NCBI GenBank assembly: GCA_029465975.1
Contig: CM055762.1
Coordinates: forward strand, 1,240,001 to 1,304,000
Reading direction: 5' to 3'
DNA length: 64,000 bases
Origin: Dallia pectoralis
Taxonomy: Eukaryota; Chordata; Actinopteri; Esociformes; Umbridae
Shown here: positions 23,206-38,552 of the stretch, in pieces
How positions within the stretch are numbered: position 1 is the first letter of the stretch
Layout: each line of letters opens with the position of its first letter
Notes under the pieces: generated by a model
The model's database searches: none
What the model saw: only the letters and a program-made list of their open reading frames with translations
Told to the model about the DNA's origin: nothing
Position numbers and translations under genes: made by a program

Positions 23206-23780
23206 ACTGGTATTGGGGAGGCAAGCCGAACTTAAAACCTGCTGGAAGTCTGGTGCCAAAAAGCACTTGGGAAAATGTCTGAGGAAAATAAAATTCAACC
23301 TTTGGGTCAAATTGCAAAGCATTGGTTTAAAGCCCACCTGGCCCAAATAATACCATCAACATCATGAAGCATGGTGAAGGAAGATTTGTTATTGAGACAT
23401 GTCACATTAGAATGTAAAATGAATGGAGCAGTGTAGGGAAATGTCCTTAAGGAAAACCTGCAACTCTGCAAGAAAGCGGAAACTTATATGGGTGTTAACT
23501 GTTTTCCACGGCAATGACCTAAAGCACTCAGCCAAAGCTACAGTAGAGTTGCTATGGCATTAAAATGTATATGTTCTTGAATTGCTTAGACGTACGCTTT
23601 ACAAAATCCAATAGAACATTTTACATAACTTGAAGATCACAATCCATTGAAGCTCCCCAAGAAACTTGACAGTTTTGGCCTTAACAGTTTTGTAAAGAAC
23701 AGTCATAAATATTGTTACATTTGCACAAAGTTGGTAGACGGATATGAATAAACTCTGTAATTACTGCCAAAGACGCTGTC
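23206..23780 (+). mobile_element. Tc1/mariner-like relic
   Basis: The stretch AATGACCTAAAGCACTCAGC matches the coding sequence of the NDPKH motif of a Tc1 transposase. Further down, CCAATAGAACATTTTACATA matches the NPIEHL region and CTCCCCAAGAAACTTGACAG the following segment. Stops and indels are dense. Limits are approximate. Confidence 0.7.
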
Positions 23781-23914
23781 ACTCAGTACTAACTCATGGT
23801 TGAGACATTCAATATGAGGTTTTGTAGTTTGAATATATATTTTTGTAACACAATAACAAAAGGATGTCAAATATGTGGATGATTACATTAGGAGAAGTGT
23901 TACAAATGCTAAAT

Positions 23915-24641
23915 TAAATACATGAAACCTGAGGGTACCGGCATTGTGGAAAATAGTCAGGTAGGTGTGGATCATTTCTAGGCTATTTAGGCTCATGCGT
24001 GCACACTTTTGTACAGGTTTTTCCTTTTTAAACTAGCAATCGTGTTGTCTTCGTTAGTGCGGGTATTTAAGTTAGTCCTTGTTTGTTAGTCTGTGCGGAT
24101 CATTGTTCACGTTCTCTGTTTCTAGAGCCTGTGTTGCCTATGGAAGAGAATAAAAACCCCAATAAAGAATACTCTGCGATTGTGTCCACTACTTGTGATC
24201 TGCCAAGTGCAGATCGTGACATGTTGTCTGTTTCATGCACATATTTTCACACCATACTCAACTTTATATATGATTTTCTTAGCATTGTAAAATGAAACTA
24301 TGTATTAAAAATGGCAAATTTAATAGTTTGATAAGCCGTCATAAGCTCTCCCAAATTAGCTCAGGTGTAAGTAATTCCTTTGAAAAACTCACAGCCGCCA
24401 TCTGTGCAAAATTGCTCTTATTCACATAATGTCAAAACAATTTCAGCAGTTTCTGCGGTTTCCCTCTATTGGTTAGTGAACTGCAAATCACAAAATCAAC
24501 CAAAGAACTTTTAAATAAATACATGAAACCTGAGGGTACCGGCATTGTGGAAAATAGTCAGGTAGGTGTGGATCATTTCTAGGCTATTTAGGCTCATGCG
24601 TGCACACTTTTGTACAGGTTTTTCCTTTTTAAACTAGCAAT
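23915..24641 (+). repeat. 126-bp direct repeat flanking a copied 475-bp insert (B-A'-B')
   Basis: Bases 23915-24040 and 24516-24641 appear identical (126 bp each). Between them, 24041-24515 is a copy of 22198-22672. The insert has no transposon ends of its own because it starts in mid-LTR. The layout suggests templated filling of a staggered break, not transposition. Confidence 0.93.
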
Positions 24642-27669
<3,028 letters not shown>

Positions 27670-28795
27670 ATACAGCAAAGGGAGAAAGTATTTCATCCCC
27701 TACTGTTTTTTGTAAATGCTTACACTCCCAAAGAATATATCAAATTAAACGTGGATAAGTGGTGTCATATGCTATGTTTTTAGTTGGTCATTGTCTCCAC
27801 GCATGGTTTAAATGCCTTTCAACGGTTCCTGTTTGCTTAGATATACATATATCGAACGCATATAAAATCCCGTTGCCATCAATCTAAATCCAATGAGCTG
27901 ATGGTTGTTGACCTGCACAGATCAGGTATAAAAGTTTCAAATACAATATATTAACAGTTGATTATAGTGCTAGGCACAGTCAAGGTAATAATCTGGACAA
28001 GCTACAAGTTTGCCAAGAAGTGGACACACAGATGGGGAGGGAGGCAAAGAAGAATCCTTGAGTCAGTTTTAAAACTGGGAAGGCTAGTAGAATATTTGGC
28101 AAATTGCACTGCCTGAACTCTGTCAAGCATGAACTCAGTCAAGCTTACACAAAATCAAAACAGCAATGGTTGTGTCGTGCAATAGCCAAAACAGCAATGG
28201 TTGTGTCGTGCAATAGCCAAAACAGCAATGGTTGTGTCGTGCAATAGCCAAAACAGCAATGGTTGTGTCGTGCAATTGCCAAAACAGCAATGGACTCCGG
28301 ACTTCTTTTGAAAAAAAGTGATCTGAATGGAAGAGTGCTGTTCCATTGCAAACTTACAGTGGATGTGTGAGTGGGTCTACAACACCCCTGATAAAATGTC
28401 AGTTTTTTGTGATCTGAAAAAATTAGACAACGATAAATCATATCACAACTTTTTTACCTTTAATGTCATTTATAACATGAACAATTCAATTGAAAAACAA
28501 ACTGACTTCTTCTTTGCAAAAGCGCTCCAAGCATTTTGGAATGGCCCAGCCAGAGCCCAGACCTGAATCCAACTGAACATCTGTAAGGTGATCTGAAGAG
28601 GCCTGTGCAGGGGAGCTGTAGTCGCAATCTGACAGATTTGGAGCACTTTTGCAAAGTACAGTGGGCAAATATTGCCAAATTAAGATGTGCCATGCTAATA
28701 GACCCCTACCCAAAATGACTGAGTGCTGTAATAAAATCAAAAGGTGCTTCAACAAAGTATTAGTTTAACAGTGTGCCCACTTATGCAACCAGGTC
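27670..28795 (+). mobile_element. Tc1-like relic(s), plus orientation
   Basis: Bases 27670-27720 (AAAGTATTTCATCCCCTACTG) resemble a fish Tc1 end. At 28530-28740 the frame reads LEWP-like then [12 protein letters not shown] (around the catalytic Glu), later WANIAKLRCAMLIDPYPK, the transposase C-terminus. The middle is degraded and holds a 31-bp tandem repeat. The left end and the coding part may come from two different Tc1 families. Confidence 0.7.
28156..28296. repeat. 31-bp tandem repeat inside the Tc1 relic
   Basis: About four and a half copies of AAAACAGCAATGGTTGTGTC plus GTGCAATAGCC. Confidence 0.95.
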
Positions 28796-30559
28796 ATTGA
28801 AGGGTTTTTATAGTTTACCCCCTCAAAGATATCATTTGTTTTTCAATTGAATTGATCACGTTATAGGTCACATTAAAGCTGGAAACGTTCAGACATGAAC
28901 ATTGGTTGGTTGTGATTGGTTGCTGTAGCCAACCTTTAGCAACAACTTTAATGCTGTTTTTTTACTATTTGCAATGCCAGGGTTAGCTACCCTGTGGAGC
29001 CGGTCCTGATGACCAATTTCCCCCAACCCACCCTGGGTCGGTACCCAAACAAAAAGGTGTATACCATTCCTCTTTGGTAGTTAGGTATCCTCACATCTTT
29101 GGTAGTTTCCGGAGGAATAGACAGAGGTTCTGAAGTTTGAATGAAATTCCTAGATGGCAAAGGTTTGAGTAAATATCGTTTTTTTTGGCATAGTAACAAA
29201 CCTCCACTTTGCAACCCATGCAATTCCAGACTGTTGAAACGGTTCATGTCTAGTTTTGTTCAGCAGAGATCATATTTTGAACATGTAGTATACATTTCAG
29301 TGATTGTACTCATGTTACCCTGTCATGAGTTGTGACGTGTGTTTAATTTAAAATGTTGTTTTGAGCCTTTTGAATATAAGTGACATATTGTGTGTGCGTG
29401 CATACGATGACTACATTTGCCGCAAAGTTCCTCTCTATTAATGTAGCACTCTTGTAATTCATAGTCCTTTTTGTTTTATCACCTGCTGAGCTAAAGTATT
29501 GTATCTGTTGCCGTGGGGCTTCTCTGTAAACTCTACACGCTCTAACTTAAGGCACTGGCTGAGCCACACATATAATAGGCTCATACTCTCCTCCATCATT
29601 TATTCCCTGTGGGTCTGAAATAAAGGCAGGTCTACAACAACCATAACAAAGGTAGAGGGACAGGTCATTATTACACCTTACTGTGCTAATGTGTCAAGTT
29701 TTTACATTAAATGCTACATTTTTTATTTTTTATTTCCCCTAATTTACAGAAGGCAATTTAATCCTTCCTACCTGAACTCACCTTCATTACTATTTAGCCT
29801 GTGTCATAATGTAGGTAATAATTGCTTGGTCTTGTCTTGAATTGGGTGTTAGCAGGCATGGCTATCTAACCCTGTAGGAGAAGAGGATAAGGCTGTAAGC
29901 CTGATTGACAGATCCTCCTAGAGTCTCTACAGGGAAATATGCTTTATTTTAGAAGTTCATGCAAGCTGTATGTTACATATTGCCATTAAGAAGCATTTGC
30001 TCCCTTTCTGTTTATCTAAACATTATCCATATTTATTTTTTTGTTGACAAAAAACAGACAACAACATTATGTGTATCTTCTATAGCTACCATAATTGGAT
30101 AGGGTGATTTTGGAAAGGGAGTCTTTTTACAATCAAAAGCATGAATTGGCATTAGCGGAATTGTCTTTATCTTCCTCATTCCAATGTTGCAATGCTATTT
30201 TATAAATAAATGTCATGCCCAGGTCATTCCATAGATCTCTGTGACTGTTCTCTAATCTGTCAGCAAATGATAGACTGGGTTCACTATGGTTACATTCCCA
30301 GTACAAATTACAGGTAGAAAAATACTATGAACATCAAAATAAATACAAAAAAAGCATTATCCCAATATATATGCAAAGGCAAAGAGTGTGTTGTGGTTCC
30401 TGGAGAAGTGTCAATTATGATTGACAATGTTCTGTTCTTTCCTTGTTCTTACGTTTCATTCATATATTTCCAACCATGTCAATTAAACTCCTCAAAGGAT
30501 TATGTGTGACATTTCCAATGTCCTGGCTGCGGCAAGGAGGTTCTCACCCAAGATTTGAT
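28796..30559. other. No gene seen
   Basis: No coding or repeat signal I can support. Confidence 0.5.
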
Positions 30560-31110
30560 GGTACAATTGTATTCCACAAGGTGAGATCTTGCATGGAGCT
30601 CCAGGCAGAGTGAGATTAACAGTTATTTTGTGTTTTTTCCATTTTCCATCGCACAAACTGTTGTCACCTCACCAAGCTGCTTGGCATTGGGTTTGTAGCC
30701 CATTCCAGCCTTGTGTAGGTCTACAATCTTATCCCCGACTTCCGTGGACAGCTCTTTGGACTTGGCCATGGGAGCGTGATTAATTTCTTCTGTGGACAGG
30801 GGTCTTTTATACAGGTAACAAGATTAGGAGCTCTCTTAACAGACTGCTCCTAATCTCAGATCGATTCCTGTATAAAAGACACCATGGAGCCAGAAATCTT
30901 GCTGATTGACAGGGATTAAATACTTATTTCGTTAGTAAAATGCTAAATTGCAAATCAATTTATAACTTTTTTTAAATACCCTATTCTGTATTTTTGTTGT
31001 CATTCTGTCTCTCACTGTTCAATAACACCAACCATTAAAATGATAGACTGATCATGTCAGTGGTCAAATGTACCAAATCAGGATCAAATACTTAATTCTT
31101 TCACTGTATG
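30560..31110 (-). mobile_element. Tc1-like relic, minus orientation
   Basis: It shares blocks with the outer Tc1 at 59631-62249: CCATTCCAGCCTTGTGTAGG, GAGCCAGAAATCTTGCTGAT and an end resembling AAATACTTAATTCTTTCACTG. An internal imperfect inverted repeat (about 30801-30884, TCTTTTATACAGG and its complement) is a feature of this family. Only the 5' part of the transposase region remains and it is not translatable. Confidence 0.75.
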
Positions 31111-33437
31111 TTACAGGTTCAAATCAAAATACTTTTGATTTGCCTAAAATGTGACTAATCATAAGGTACTTTTGTTGACTGAAATATTGACACTTAACTA
31201 ACTTGACATAATCATTAAAATGATGATAATGTGACAAAAAAAACTCAATGACCAACACTAGACTGAATAAAAAGAAATGTGCTAACAAAAACCCTGGGCT
31301 GGTGTACTGTGTTTGGGCCCCAGGGCAAAGACCTCCAATATAGATTTTTTTCCTCAGTTCAACACATTTTTTTATTTTTGAGTTCTGGAAATCTTGTAAA
31401 TTAAGATATGTTGCAGAATATTTTTTTTGATCAATTGAACCTGACCTTTTGTATTATGGTATACGAATGCATTTTGGTTTACAGTCTCAGAGTTATGTAA
31501 AAGCATGTATTTTGTCAAGTGCAACAGTGCCTTTCCCTCTATATTCATGCCGATCCATTTGTTGGGTGTAGCATGGGATTCTAGCAGCACTGACTGGGTT
31601 ACGCCTGTTCCTGTCCGAAGGAAAATAGGTAGAGAGCATGACTGTTGAGAAGCGTGTACAGAGCACAGGTTTTAGTGCGCAAACAACCTTAGAATGTGAA
31701 ATGAGATGGAGGGAGAGTGAGGGGGCACTAGCGCAGTGGAAACATGCTGCATCGTGCTGGTATGTTAACCACAGAGCTTTTGGTTGGGCTCGCTGAGTGT
31801 TTGTGTGTGTGTGCACCGAAAGGGAGAGAGGGAGAGGAAGGTAGTGTGCAAGGGAGAATGGGATGCTGGAATCAGATTGGCTCAGCTTCGTAGTAGGGTG
31901 TGGCTATAAGCTCACTGTCAGGATTTGGGGACAGTTAGCTGGGTGGGGGTTGCTGAGTGAGGGGAGGAGAGAATGAGAGAGAGAATGAAAGAGGGGGGAG
32001 TTGGGGAGGGAAAGGGAGCTTTAAAAGCGATTGGGGGTGCTAAGAGTGTGAGTGAAAATGAGAGAGAGAGAGAGAGTGCGAGAGAGAGAGAGAGAGAGAG
32101 AAAGTGCGAGCTCTAGGCAGTCAGACAGGACGGTTGCTATAACACTGCAGTCTTTTTTCTTTCCTCCGAGGTGGAAGATGTCTTTCTCTTTCTAAACCTC
32201 TATCTATCTTTTCTCCTTCTGGACATGACCCTGAAGGGGACTTTGCTCTCATACCAATCTAGAGAGGAAGAGAAAAGAAACGAAGGGACGCACAGAAAGG
32301 AGGGAGAATTTAAGAGGAAAGGGAATCTTGAATTATTGCACTGCTCAACTGACAGGACTGTGGAAATTAAGGAATTTAATCTACATCAGCACTAAGAAAG
32401 GGAGTAAAGAGACTGAGGTGAAAAGATACACGAGTGGGGCAAGTAGCACACAGGTTTAAAGCAACTGGCTTGGAAAGGGGGGGTTATTTTGGGAAAAAGA
32501 ACGAATCAGGACGACCGAAGAACAACTGAGAGAACCAGGGAGAGGGACAGTGGCAGAGCGTTCACTTAACGTGGACCAATTGGTTTCGGCATCCTCTTCT
32601 CATCTCTTCTTTCACTGATCTCTTGCGCATTCCTCTCAGTGGTGTCTCTTCGTCGTCACATATTTCTTCTTTTAACTTTCCTGCATGTCAGCGATAGTGA
32701 AGTCAAGACCATGAGCGCTGGTGAACAGTTTGAATCAACTCTTATTAAGTATAGCGCTAGCATTGGGTTTTATTGAAAATGTGCTGTTTGTGCCACAGAG
32801 GCCAATTGGCTAAAAGTGATTGACAGCACTGTCCATTTATTCTGCCATAGCGGATATTTTAATGGCATCAGGTGTGACGTATCCGTCAGCCGACCGACCA
32901 GATTAAAGCAGTTTGGGAAGTGGCGGGTGCTTCCTCTCAGAATTGTATGCGTTGGATTGCCCTTACATGTAGCTGGATTTCCCCCCGAAAACAATACATA
33001 GGTGTTGTTGCGGGATAAAGATAACGAGTAGAAAGATTATAAGGAGAATAGAGATTTGGTAAGATTATGATTAGAAGTAAAGGATCATTGAATAACCACT
33101 GATGACAATGCTATATTTTCCCTAAATAAGTTTGACTGTATGAGTTTTTTATTTTAAGCTGGACTATCACAGCACTTCAGTTTTTGTGTCCAGCAACGCT
33201 GTAGCCTGGGTAGCTTCGAACTGTATTGGGCACAGTTGATATTCCACGGTACAGGTACCACAACTATGATATTTGTCCACTGAGGAGATGTCATTCAGAC
33301 ATTATTTAGACTTTGTGACTCTCTTCATGTCTGCCACATAATTTATCTTACTGCTGTTGGGGCTTTCAAAAACATTTTAAACAAAGCGGTTGAGAGAAAT
33401 ATTTGGCTGTCGTTTGCGTCTGATCTTTGGTTCGTTC
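31111..33437 (+). promoter_or_regulatory. Upstream region of the tetraspanin-like gene; candidate promoter at about 31930-32170
   Basis: Bases 31930-32110 are purine-rich (GGGGAGGAGAG, then a GA microsatellite at 32058-32101) and contain CTTTAAAAGCG at about 32020, a weak TATA-like box. Sequence from about 32110 could be 5' UTR. A frame at 32171-32395 has no known motif. A possible acceptor (TTTCCTGCATGTCAG) ends near 32689. Without transcript data the first exon cannot be fixed. Confidence 0.3.
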
Positions 33438-33701
33438 ATGAGGCGCTCCAGCACGGACGAGACGCCATATAGGCGGAGTCCTTCACTGGACAGCAAGCCT
33501 GAGACACCTCCGTTCACCTCAGGCTTCCACCAATACAGTGGCGATTATGAGTTTAAGCGGCCACCCTTTGCGTTCGGCTTTCATACCACCCCGGGGCCAC
33601 AGTCGGCTAAAGGCCGCTACACTACCACACAAGGGAAGAAGTATGTGGTGTTTTACCTGGACCTGTCCTTCATCTTCCTCCTAGAGCTTCGGCGCTGCAG
33701 G
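33438..33701 (+). other. In-frame upstream extension of the tetraspanin ORF (5' UTR or N-terminal extension)
   Basis: The 88 codons are open and in frame. They include SGDYEFKRPPFAFGF and a hydrophobic stretch KYVVFYLDLSFIFLLEL. Third positions are GC-rich, as in coding sequence. Known tetraspanins have short N-terminal tails, so this would be unusual. It could be 5' UTR, an alternative isoform, or an exon of something else. Confidence 0.35.
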
Positions 33702-33764
33702 ATGGCCGAGGGCTGTATGCGGGGCCTGCGCTATGGCATGGTCTTCTTCAACCTCCTGTTCTGG
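33702..33764 (+). CDS. First coding exon of a tetraspanin-like protein
   Basis: ATG 33702 has a strong start context (A at -3, G at +4). The 21 codons read MAEGCMRGLRYGMVFFNLLFW and end exactly at a GTGAGT donor (33765). This matches the start of tetraspanins of the TSPAN4/TSPAN9 type: a short cytoplasmic tail with Cys, then the first membrane helix, with an intron right after FNLLFW. Tetraspanins are four-pass membrane organisers. The same frame is open upstream to ATG 33438 (88 more codons, MRRSSTDE start, codon use looks coding), but that ATG has a weak context. The next exon is not in the window. Paralogue identity is not certain, so no symbol is given. Confidence 0.6.
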
Positions 33765-33770
33765 GTGAGT
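33765..33770 (+). other. Splice donor GTGAGT
   Basis: It directly follows the TTC TGG codons, at the conserved tetraspanin intron position. GTGAGTTTTGGGTGTTTGG recurs in the minisatellite downstream. Confidence 0.6.
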
Positions 33771-35104
33771 TTTGGGTGTTTGGGTGTTTGGTGTGTTTGG
33801 TATGACTGTGGTGTGTTTGTGGTGTGTTTGTGGTGTGTTTGTGGTGTGCTTGTGGTGTGTTTGTGGTGTGTTTGTGGTGTGTTTGTGGTGTGACTGTGGT
33901 GTGATTGTGGTGTGTTTGTGGTGTGTTTGTGGTGTTTGGTGTGTTTGTGGTGTGTTTGTGGTGTGATTGTGGTGTGATTGTGGTGCGTTTTGGGTGTTTG
34001 GTGTGTTTGTGTTGCGTTTGTGGTGAGTTTGTGGTGTGTTTGTGGTGTGATTGTGGTGAGTTTTGGGTGTTTGGTGTGTTTGTGGTGTGTTTGTGGTGTG
34101 TTTGTGGTGTGCTTGTGGTGTGCTTGTGGTGTGTTTGTGGTGTGATTGTGGTGTGTTTGTGGTGTGTTTGTGGTGTGACTGTGGTGTGTTTGTGGTGTGC
34201 TTGTGGTGTGTTTGTGGTGTGATTGTGGTGTGTTTGTGGTGAGTTTGTGGTGAGTTTGTGGTGTGATTGTGGTGTGTTTGTGGTGTGTTTGTGGTGTGCT
34301 TGTGGTGTGTTTGTGGTGTGACTGTGGTGTGTTTGTGGTGTGTTTGTGGTGTGTTTGTGGTGTGCTTGTGGTGTGTTTGTGGTGTGTTTGTGGTGTGACT
34401 GTGGTGTGATTGTGGTGTGTTTGTGGTGTGTTTGTGGTGTTTGGTGTGATTGTGGTGTGATTGTGGTGTGTTTGTGGTGTGTTTGTGGTGTGTTTGTGGT
34501 GTGTTTGTGGTGTGCTTGTGGTGTGTTTGTGGTGTGTTTGTGGTGTGACTGTGGTGTGATTGTGGTGTGATTGTGGTGTGTTTGTGGTGTGTGTTTGGTG
34601 TGATTGTGGTGTGATTGTGGTGTGTTTGTGGTGTGTTTGTGGTGTGATTGTGGTGTGATTGTGGTGTGTTTGTGGTGTGATTGTGGTGTGTTTGTGGTGT
34701 GATTGTGGTGTGTTTGTGGTGTGTTTGTGGTGTGTTTGTGGTGAGTTTGTGGTGTGTTTGTGGTGTGTTTGTGGTGTGATTGTGGTGTGTTTGTGGTGTG
34801 TTTGTGGTGTGATTGTGGTGTGATTGTGGTGAGTTTGGGTGTTTGGTGTGTTTGTGGTGTGATTGTGGTGTGATTGTGGTGAGTTTTGGGTGTTTGGTGT
34901 GTTTGTGGTGTGTTTGTGGTGTGCTTGTGGTGTGTTTGTGGTGTGATTGTGGTGTGTTTGTGGTGTGTTTGTGGTGTGATTGTGGTGTGATTGTGGTGAG
35001 TTTTGGGTGTTTGGTGTGTTTGTGGTGTGTTTGTGGTGTGTTTGTGGTGTGTTTGTGGTGTGCTTGTGGTGTGATTGTGGTGTGTTTGTGGTGTGTTTGT
35101 GGTG
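33771..35104. repeat. 1.3-kb, 11-bp minisatellite starting at the tetraspanin donor
   Basis: The main unit is TGTTTGTGGTG (11 bp) with TGATT, TGACT and TGCTT variants, for about 120 units. The plus strand is almost free of A and C. Blocks with GGTGAGTTTTGGGTGTTTGG recur near 34050, 34885 and 34995. Because 11 is not a multiple of three, each frame cycles through it, which creates three long artefactual minus-strand frames (HKHTTNTPQT repeats). Confidence 0.97.
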
Positions 35105-36456
35105 GCATAGAGCCAGTCCGTCTTGGTTATTAGTGATTGTGTGGACGGGCATTTGTGTTTGTTTTCCAACATGAGTGATCTACTGTGTGTGTGTTCGGTT
35201 AATGCATGCAGGAACCTGTTTCATCACTGCTGAAACGGTCAAAAAGCCTTATAATTACACTACGATTGATCCTTCTTCCTACGCTTCTGCAGCTACATGG
35301 CAATTGTTTGACTACCGTCGGTTCAGTCCATCTAGCACTCAACCCTCCGTTCTTACCCTTGGGCACCGTCTGTCTCTGACTGATAACGTCAGTCATGGCG
35401 ATACCATCCGTGCCTACACAACACTCATATTCACAAGTCTACCTCTTCATTGGCATTCCCTCTGAACCTGTCCTTTAGACCGATCTTTTATTCTTTCCTC
35501 TGTGGGATGTTTGGGTCTCTGGCATTCCAGTTATATTGTCCCCTTTGACTCGTTGAACCTCCAGTAATAAAATTAGTCGTTGTACTGTACATTGGAATGC
35601 AATCTCGCTGCCAAGGCCCACTCCCTGCTGGGAGACAATGACTTCCAGACCCTGTTTCTACCAACCATAAGCTGCTGTCAGAATGGGGTCGATATATTTG
35701 TGTTAAGCGGCTGCCGGTTTGTGTGTGTAAGGTGGCAGGGGCTTGACATGCCGACAGATGGAATTGTGGCTTACGAAGGTTTTGTCAAGGGTGTGTGTCT
35801 CACCTTTTCAGTCATCGTTAAGGTTATTATACTTCTAATAAGAGGAAACGGCGACCCCATCAACTGGGAATGGTTGCCCTTTAAGAGTGTTGAGCTGCGT
35901 TTTATGAAGATATACACCTGGGGTTTTCAAAGCGCTGGTTGTGTACTCAAACACAGAAATCATTTTAATTGCCATAGCCAACAGAAATGCACATGCACAC
36001 ACTGTTATAACACACGCAATCTGATAAAACAAGATGGCTTTAGTCTGTTTGATGTTAAAAGGTCTTTTATAAGGTTGTGTGTCAAAGAACGGAGTTTGTG
36101 ACATTTTTTGCACTAAGACTCTTTTATCAACACTTCATTCAAATGCCTCCATTCACTTATTCTGGGGCCAAATTCAGTTATCATTATGTTAATTTTCTCC
36201 ATTACCTTAACTTAGTGAAATAAGCGAAACGCATACTCGCTTCACCCAGGAGTATCAGTGGCATGTTTCAAAGAGTGTCAGCCCTTTCCAGACAAAGGCA
36301 AAAAAAGAAGATAATTTCTCCCATACAAACGACAAGACAAAATGACTTCACAGAAGAATTATAATAACAAAGGGCCACTATAAATACACTGGGGTGAGCA
36401 GTGCTAATCACATAGCTTTAGGCAGCCCTAACGCACCGAGCCGCAAAAGGCTTGAC
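35105..36456. other. Intron sequence of the tetraspanin-like gene, no exon seen
   Basis: No exon-like frame with tetraspanin motifs (such as CCG or a second membrane helix) was found. Confidence 0.4.
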
Positions 36457-36690
36457 ACTCACTCACCCGCGCACGTACGCACTCTCACACACACACACTC
36501 TCACACACACTCTCACACTCACTCACCCGCGCACGTACGCACTCAAACACACACACACTCACACACACTCTCTCACACACACTCTCACACACACTCACAC
36601 ACACACTTACACACACATCACACTCACTCGCGTACGTACGCACTCACACACACACACGCACACTCACTCTCACACACACTCACACGGGCA
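36457..36690. repeat. CA/CTCACA-rich microsatellite with duplicated ends
   Basis: Runs of ACACAC and CTCACA, with CACTCACCCGCGCACGTACG occurring twice (from about 36459 and 36519). Confidence 0.93.
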
Positions 36691-38552
36691 CATCACAATC
36701 AAAATTGCAGCAAAGTCTCAAATCAAGCAATCTATTACTGTCGCTATGTAATTAATCTTGTTAGTGCTGACATCAAATACTCCGACTGCGGGGACCCGCG
36801 GGTGAGACCCAGACAGAGGACGAGTGAAGGGAAAGGAGGAGGTATGTAACGAATGAGAGCGGGTTTGAAGATCCTCGCCCCCAGAACTTGTGTTTATGTG
36901 CCTGCATTATGTAGGTCAGAACACAGCATTCTACAGGATCCATAGGCTACCGATTACTGAAGAGTCTTGGTCCATCTTTATTATGCACATCTATCAAATT
37001 GGATATGCCTGCCTTGTTCTCTTGAGTTTTTCCGTGTCTTCTTCTTTGGCCCTCCCCCCAGTTCAAGGGTATTCAGAAAGTATCCGTCTTAGATTCCAGT
37101 TTAGGCCCATAACACACATACTGTATGTGTCGGTATGCATCCCAAGCCCATCCCATGTTGTGTAAGACATTTCCCAGTTTGTGTTTGGGAAGTGAAAATG
37201 TGCAGAGATAATTGTTGCTGTGCTGTAGTGTTAATGAGCCCCCATCAAGTGCTTGTAGCAGCTGGGGTTGACTTTAGGTTAGCATTCATCACTACTGCAA
37301 CAGCTTATTAGCATACCTGCTATTGAGTGCTATTATCACATGGTCCAACAAATGTGCTCCCCTGGTGTATAGCCAGTTACAGGGTAGGCCTATACTCTTC
37401 ATGTATATCCTACAAGGAATCCAATGCTAGATTGTTTTCTGCTATGGTCTTATAGTCTGGAATAGCATTTAACCACAACCAGAATGAATCTGAAACAGGA
37501 TTAGCCTGGATTTCACACTGTGTTCAATGTACCAAATGTCAGTAAATCCGCTCCAGCCACCAACTATAGCTGTCCAAAATGTATGACTGAAGTCGCAGGA
37601 TAATTAGTTATGCAACAATGTCAAACCTACAGTTTCCTTTTGAGCTTTATAGTGTAAATTAAGGAACCTATGAAGCACATGTAGTTTTAATAACCTAGGC
37701 TAAATACAATAAACTAAAATGTTCAAACTCTTACAAATGAAAAAAACACACATTATCTAACAACATTGTAAACTTCTACAAGAGCCCATTAGCAAAAGCT
37801 AGCGCTCCAGCAACAATCAGTGTTGTGACAATATCATGTGGATACAAAGCACCAAAACCAACCTGTTCCTCCTGGATTCAGAGTTTGTCACTTCAACCAT
37901 GGAGCTTTTGTTTGTAAAACATCTGTTCATTGCATCTGGGATGTTTATAGAGGAAGCACCTTAAACCAAGTACCTTATCAGGTACATCGTTGAAACAGAA
38001 GACGGTGCAAGAAAACAGTGAGAAGACACGCTGACCAGCTACTGAATAAATACAGCCACAGCTAAATACTAAGATTGAATTATGTCTAATTAAGTGATGG
38101 GGATGTTATTGATGTTTTCAGACTTTCATTCTTTCCAAATGTTCAAATGCATTGTGTTTTTATAGTCACATTATAAGGCACCACATGCTATTTATGCTAG
38201 TAATGCTACTATATAGCCCAACTGTCAGTCAGTCCATATCATGTTTAGTACACATTAGCTATAACTTTCTGATCAAATATGTTAAAGTGAATAAACAAAG
38301 GACTTCTGTACATAACAGTAGGTTGTTAACACATTCTGCACTGGCAGCTTTAATGTATTTTGAGTTTTACATCAGTCAATAATTTATTACAGTTCAACAT
38401 AATTTCTATATAAACTTTTATTAATTTATATTTATTTATTTTAACATTATGTGTGCCATTTTGTTTCACCCAAACCTTATAACCACAATATGTACATTAA
38501 AATCATGATGTTATTTTCATTTTAGAGTTCCTAAACTTCAGCTAGGCTATAT
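36691..38552. other. No gene seen
   Basis: AT-rich intronic or intergenic sequence with no feature I can support. Confidence 0.5.

Noticed and set aside
33681..35172. Three minus-strand ORFs of about 474 aa (HKHTTNTPQT repeats)
   Set aside because: They are the three frames of an 11-bp minisatellite; each cycles through the same repeat and there is no non-repeat support.
35580..36101. 173-aa ORF downstream of the minisatellite as a tetraspanin exon
   Set aside because: No CCG motif, membrane-helix pattern or splice sites fitting the tetraspanin family.
36394..36849. His/Thr-rich ORFs
   Set aside because: They are a CA-rich microsatellite by-product.
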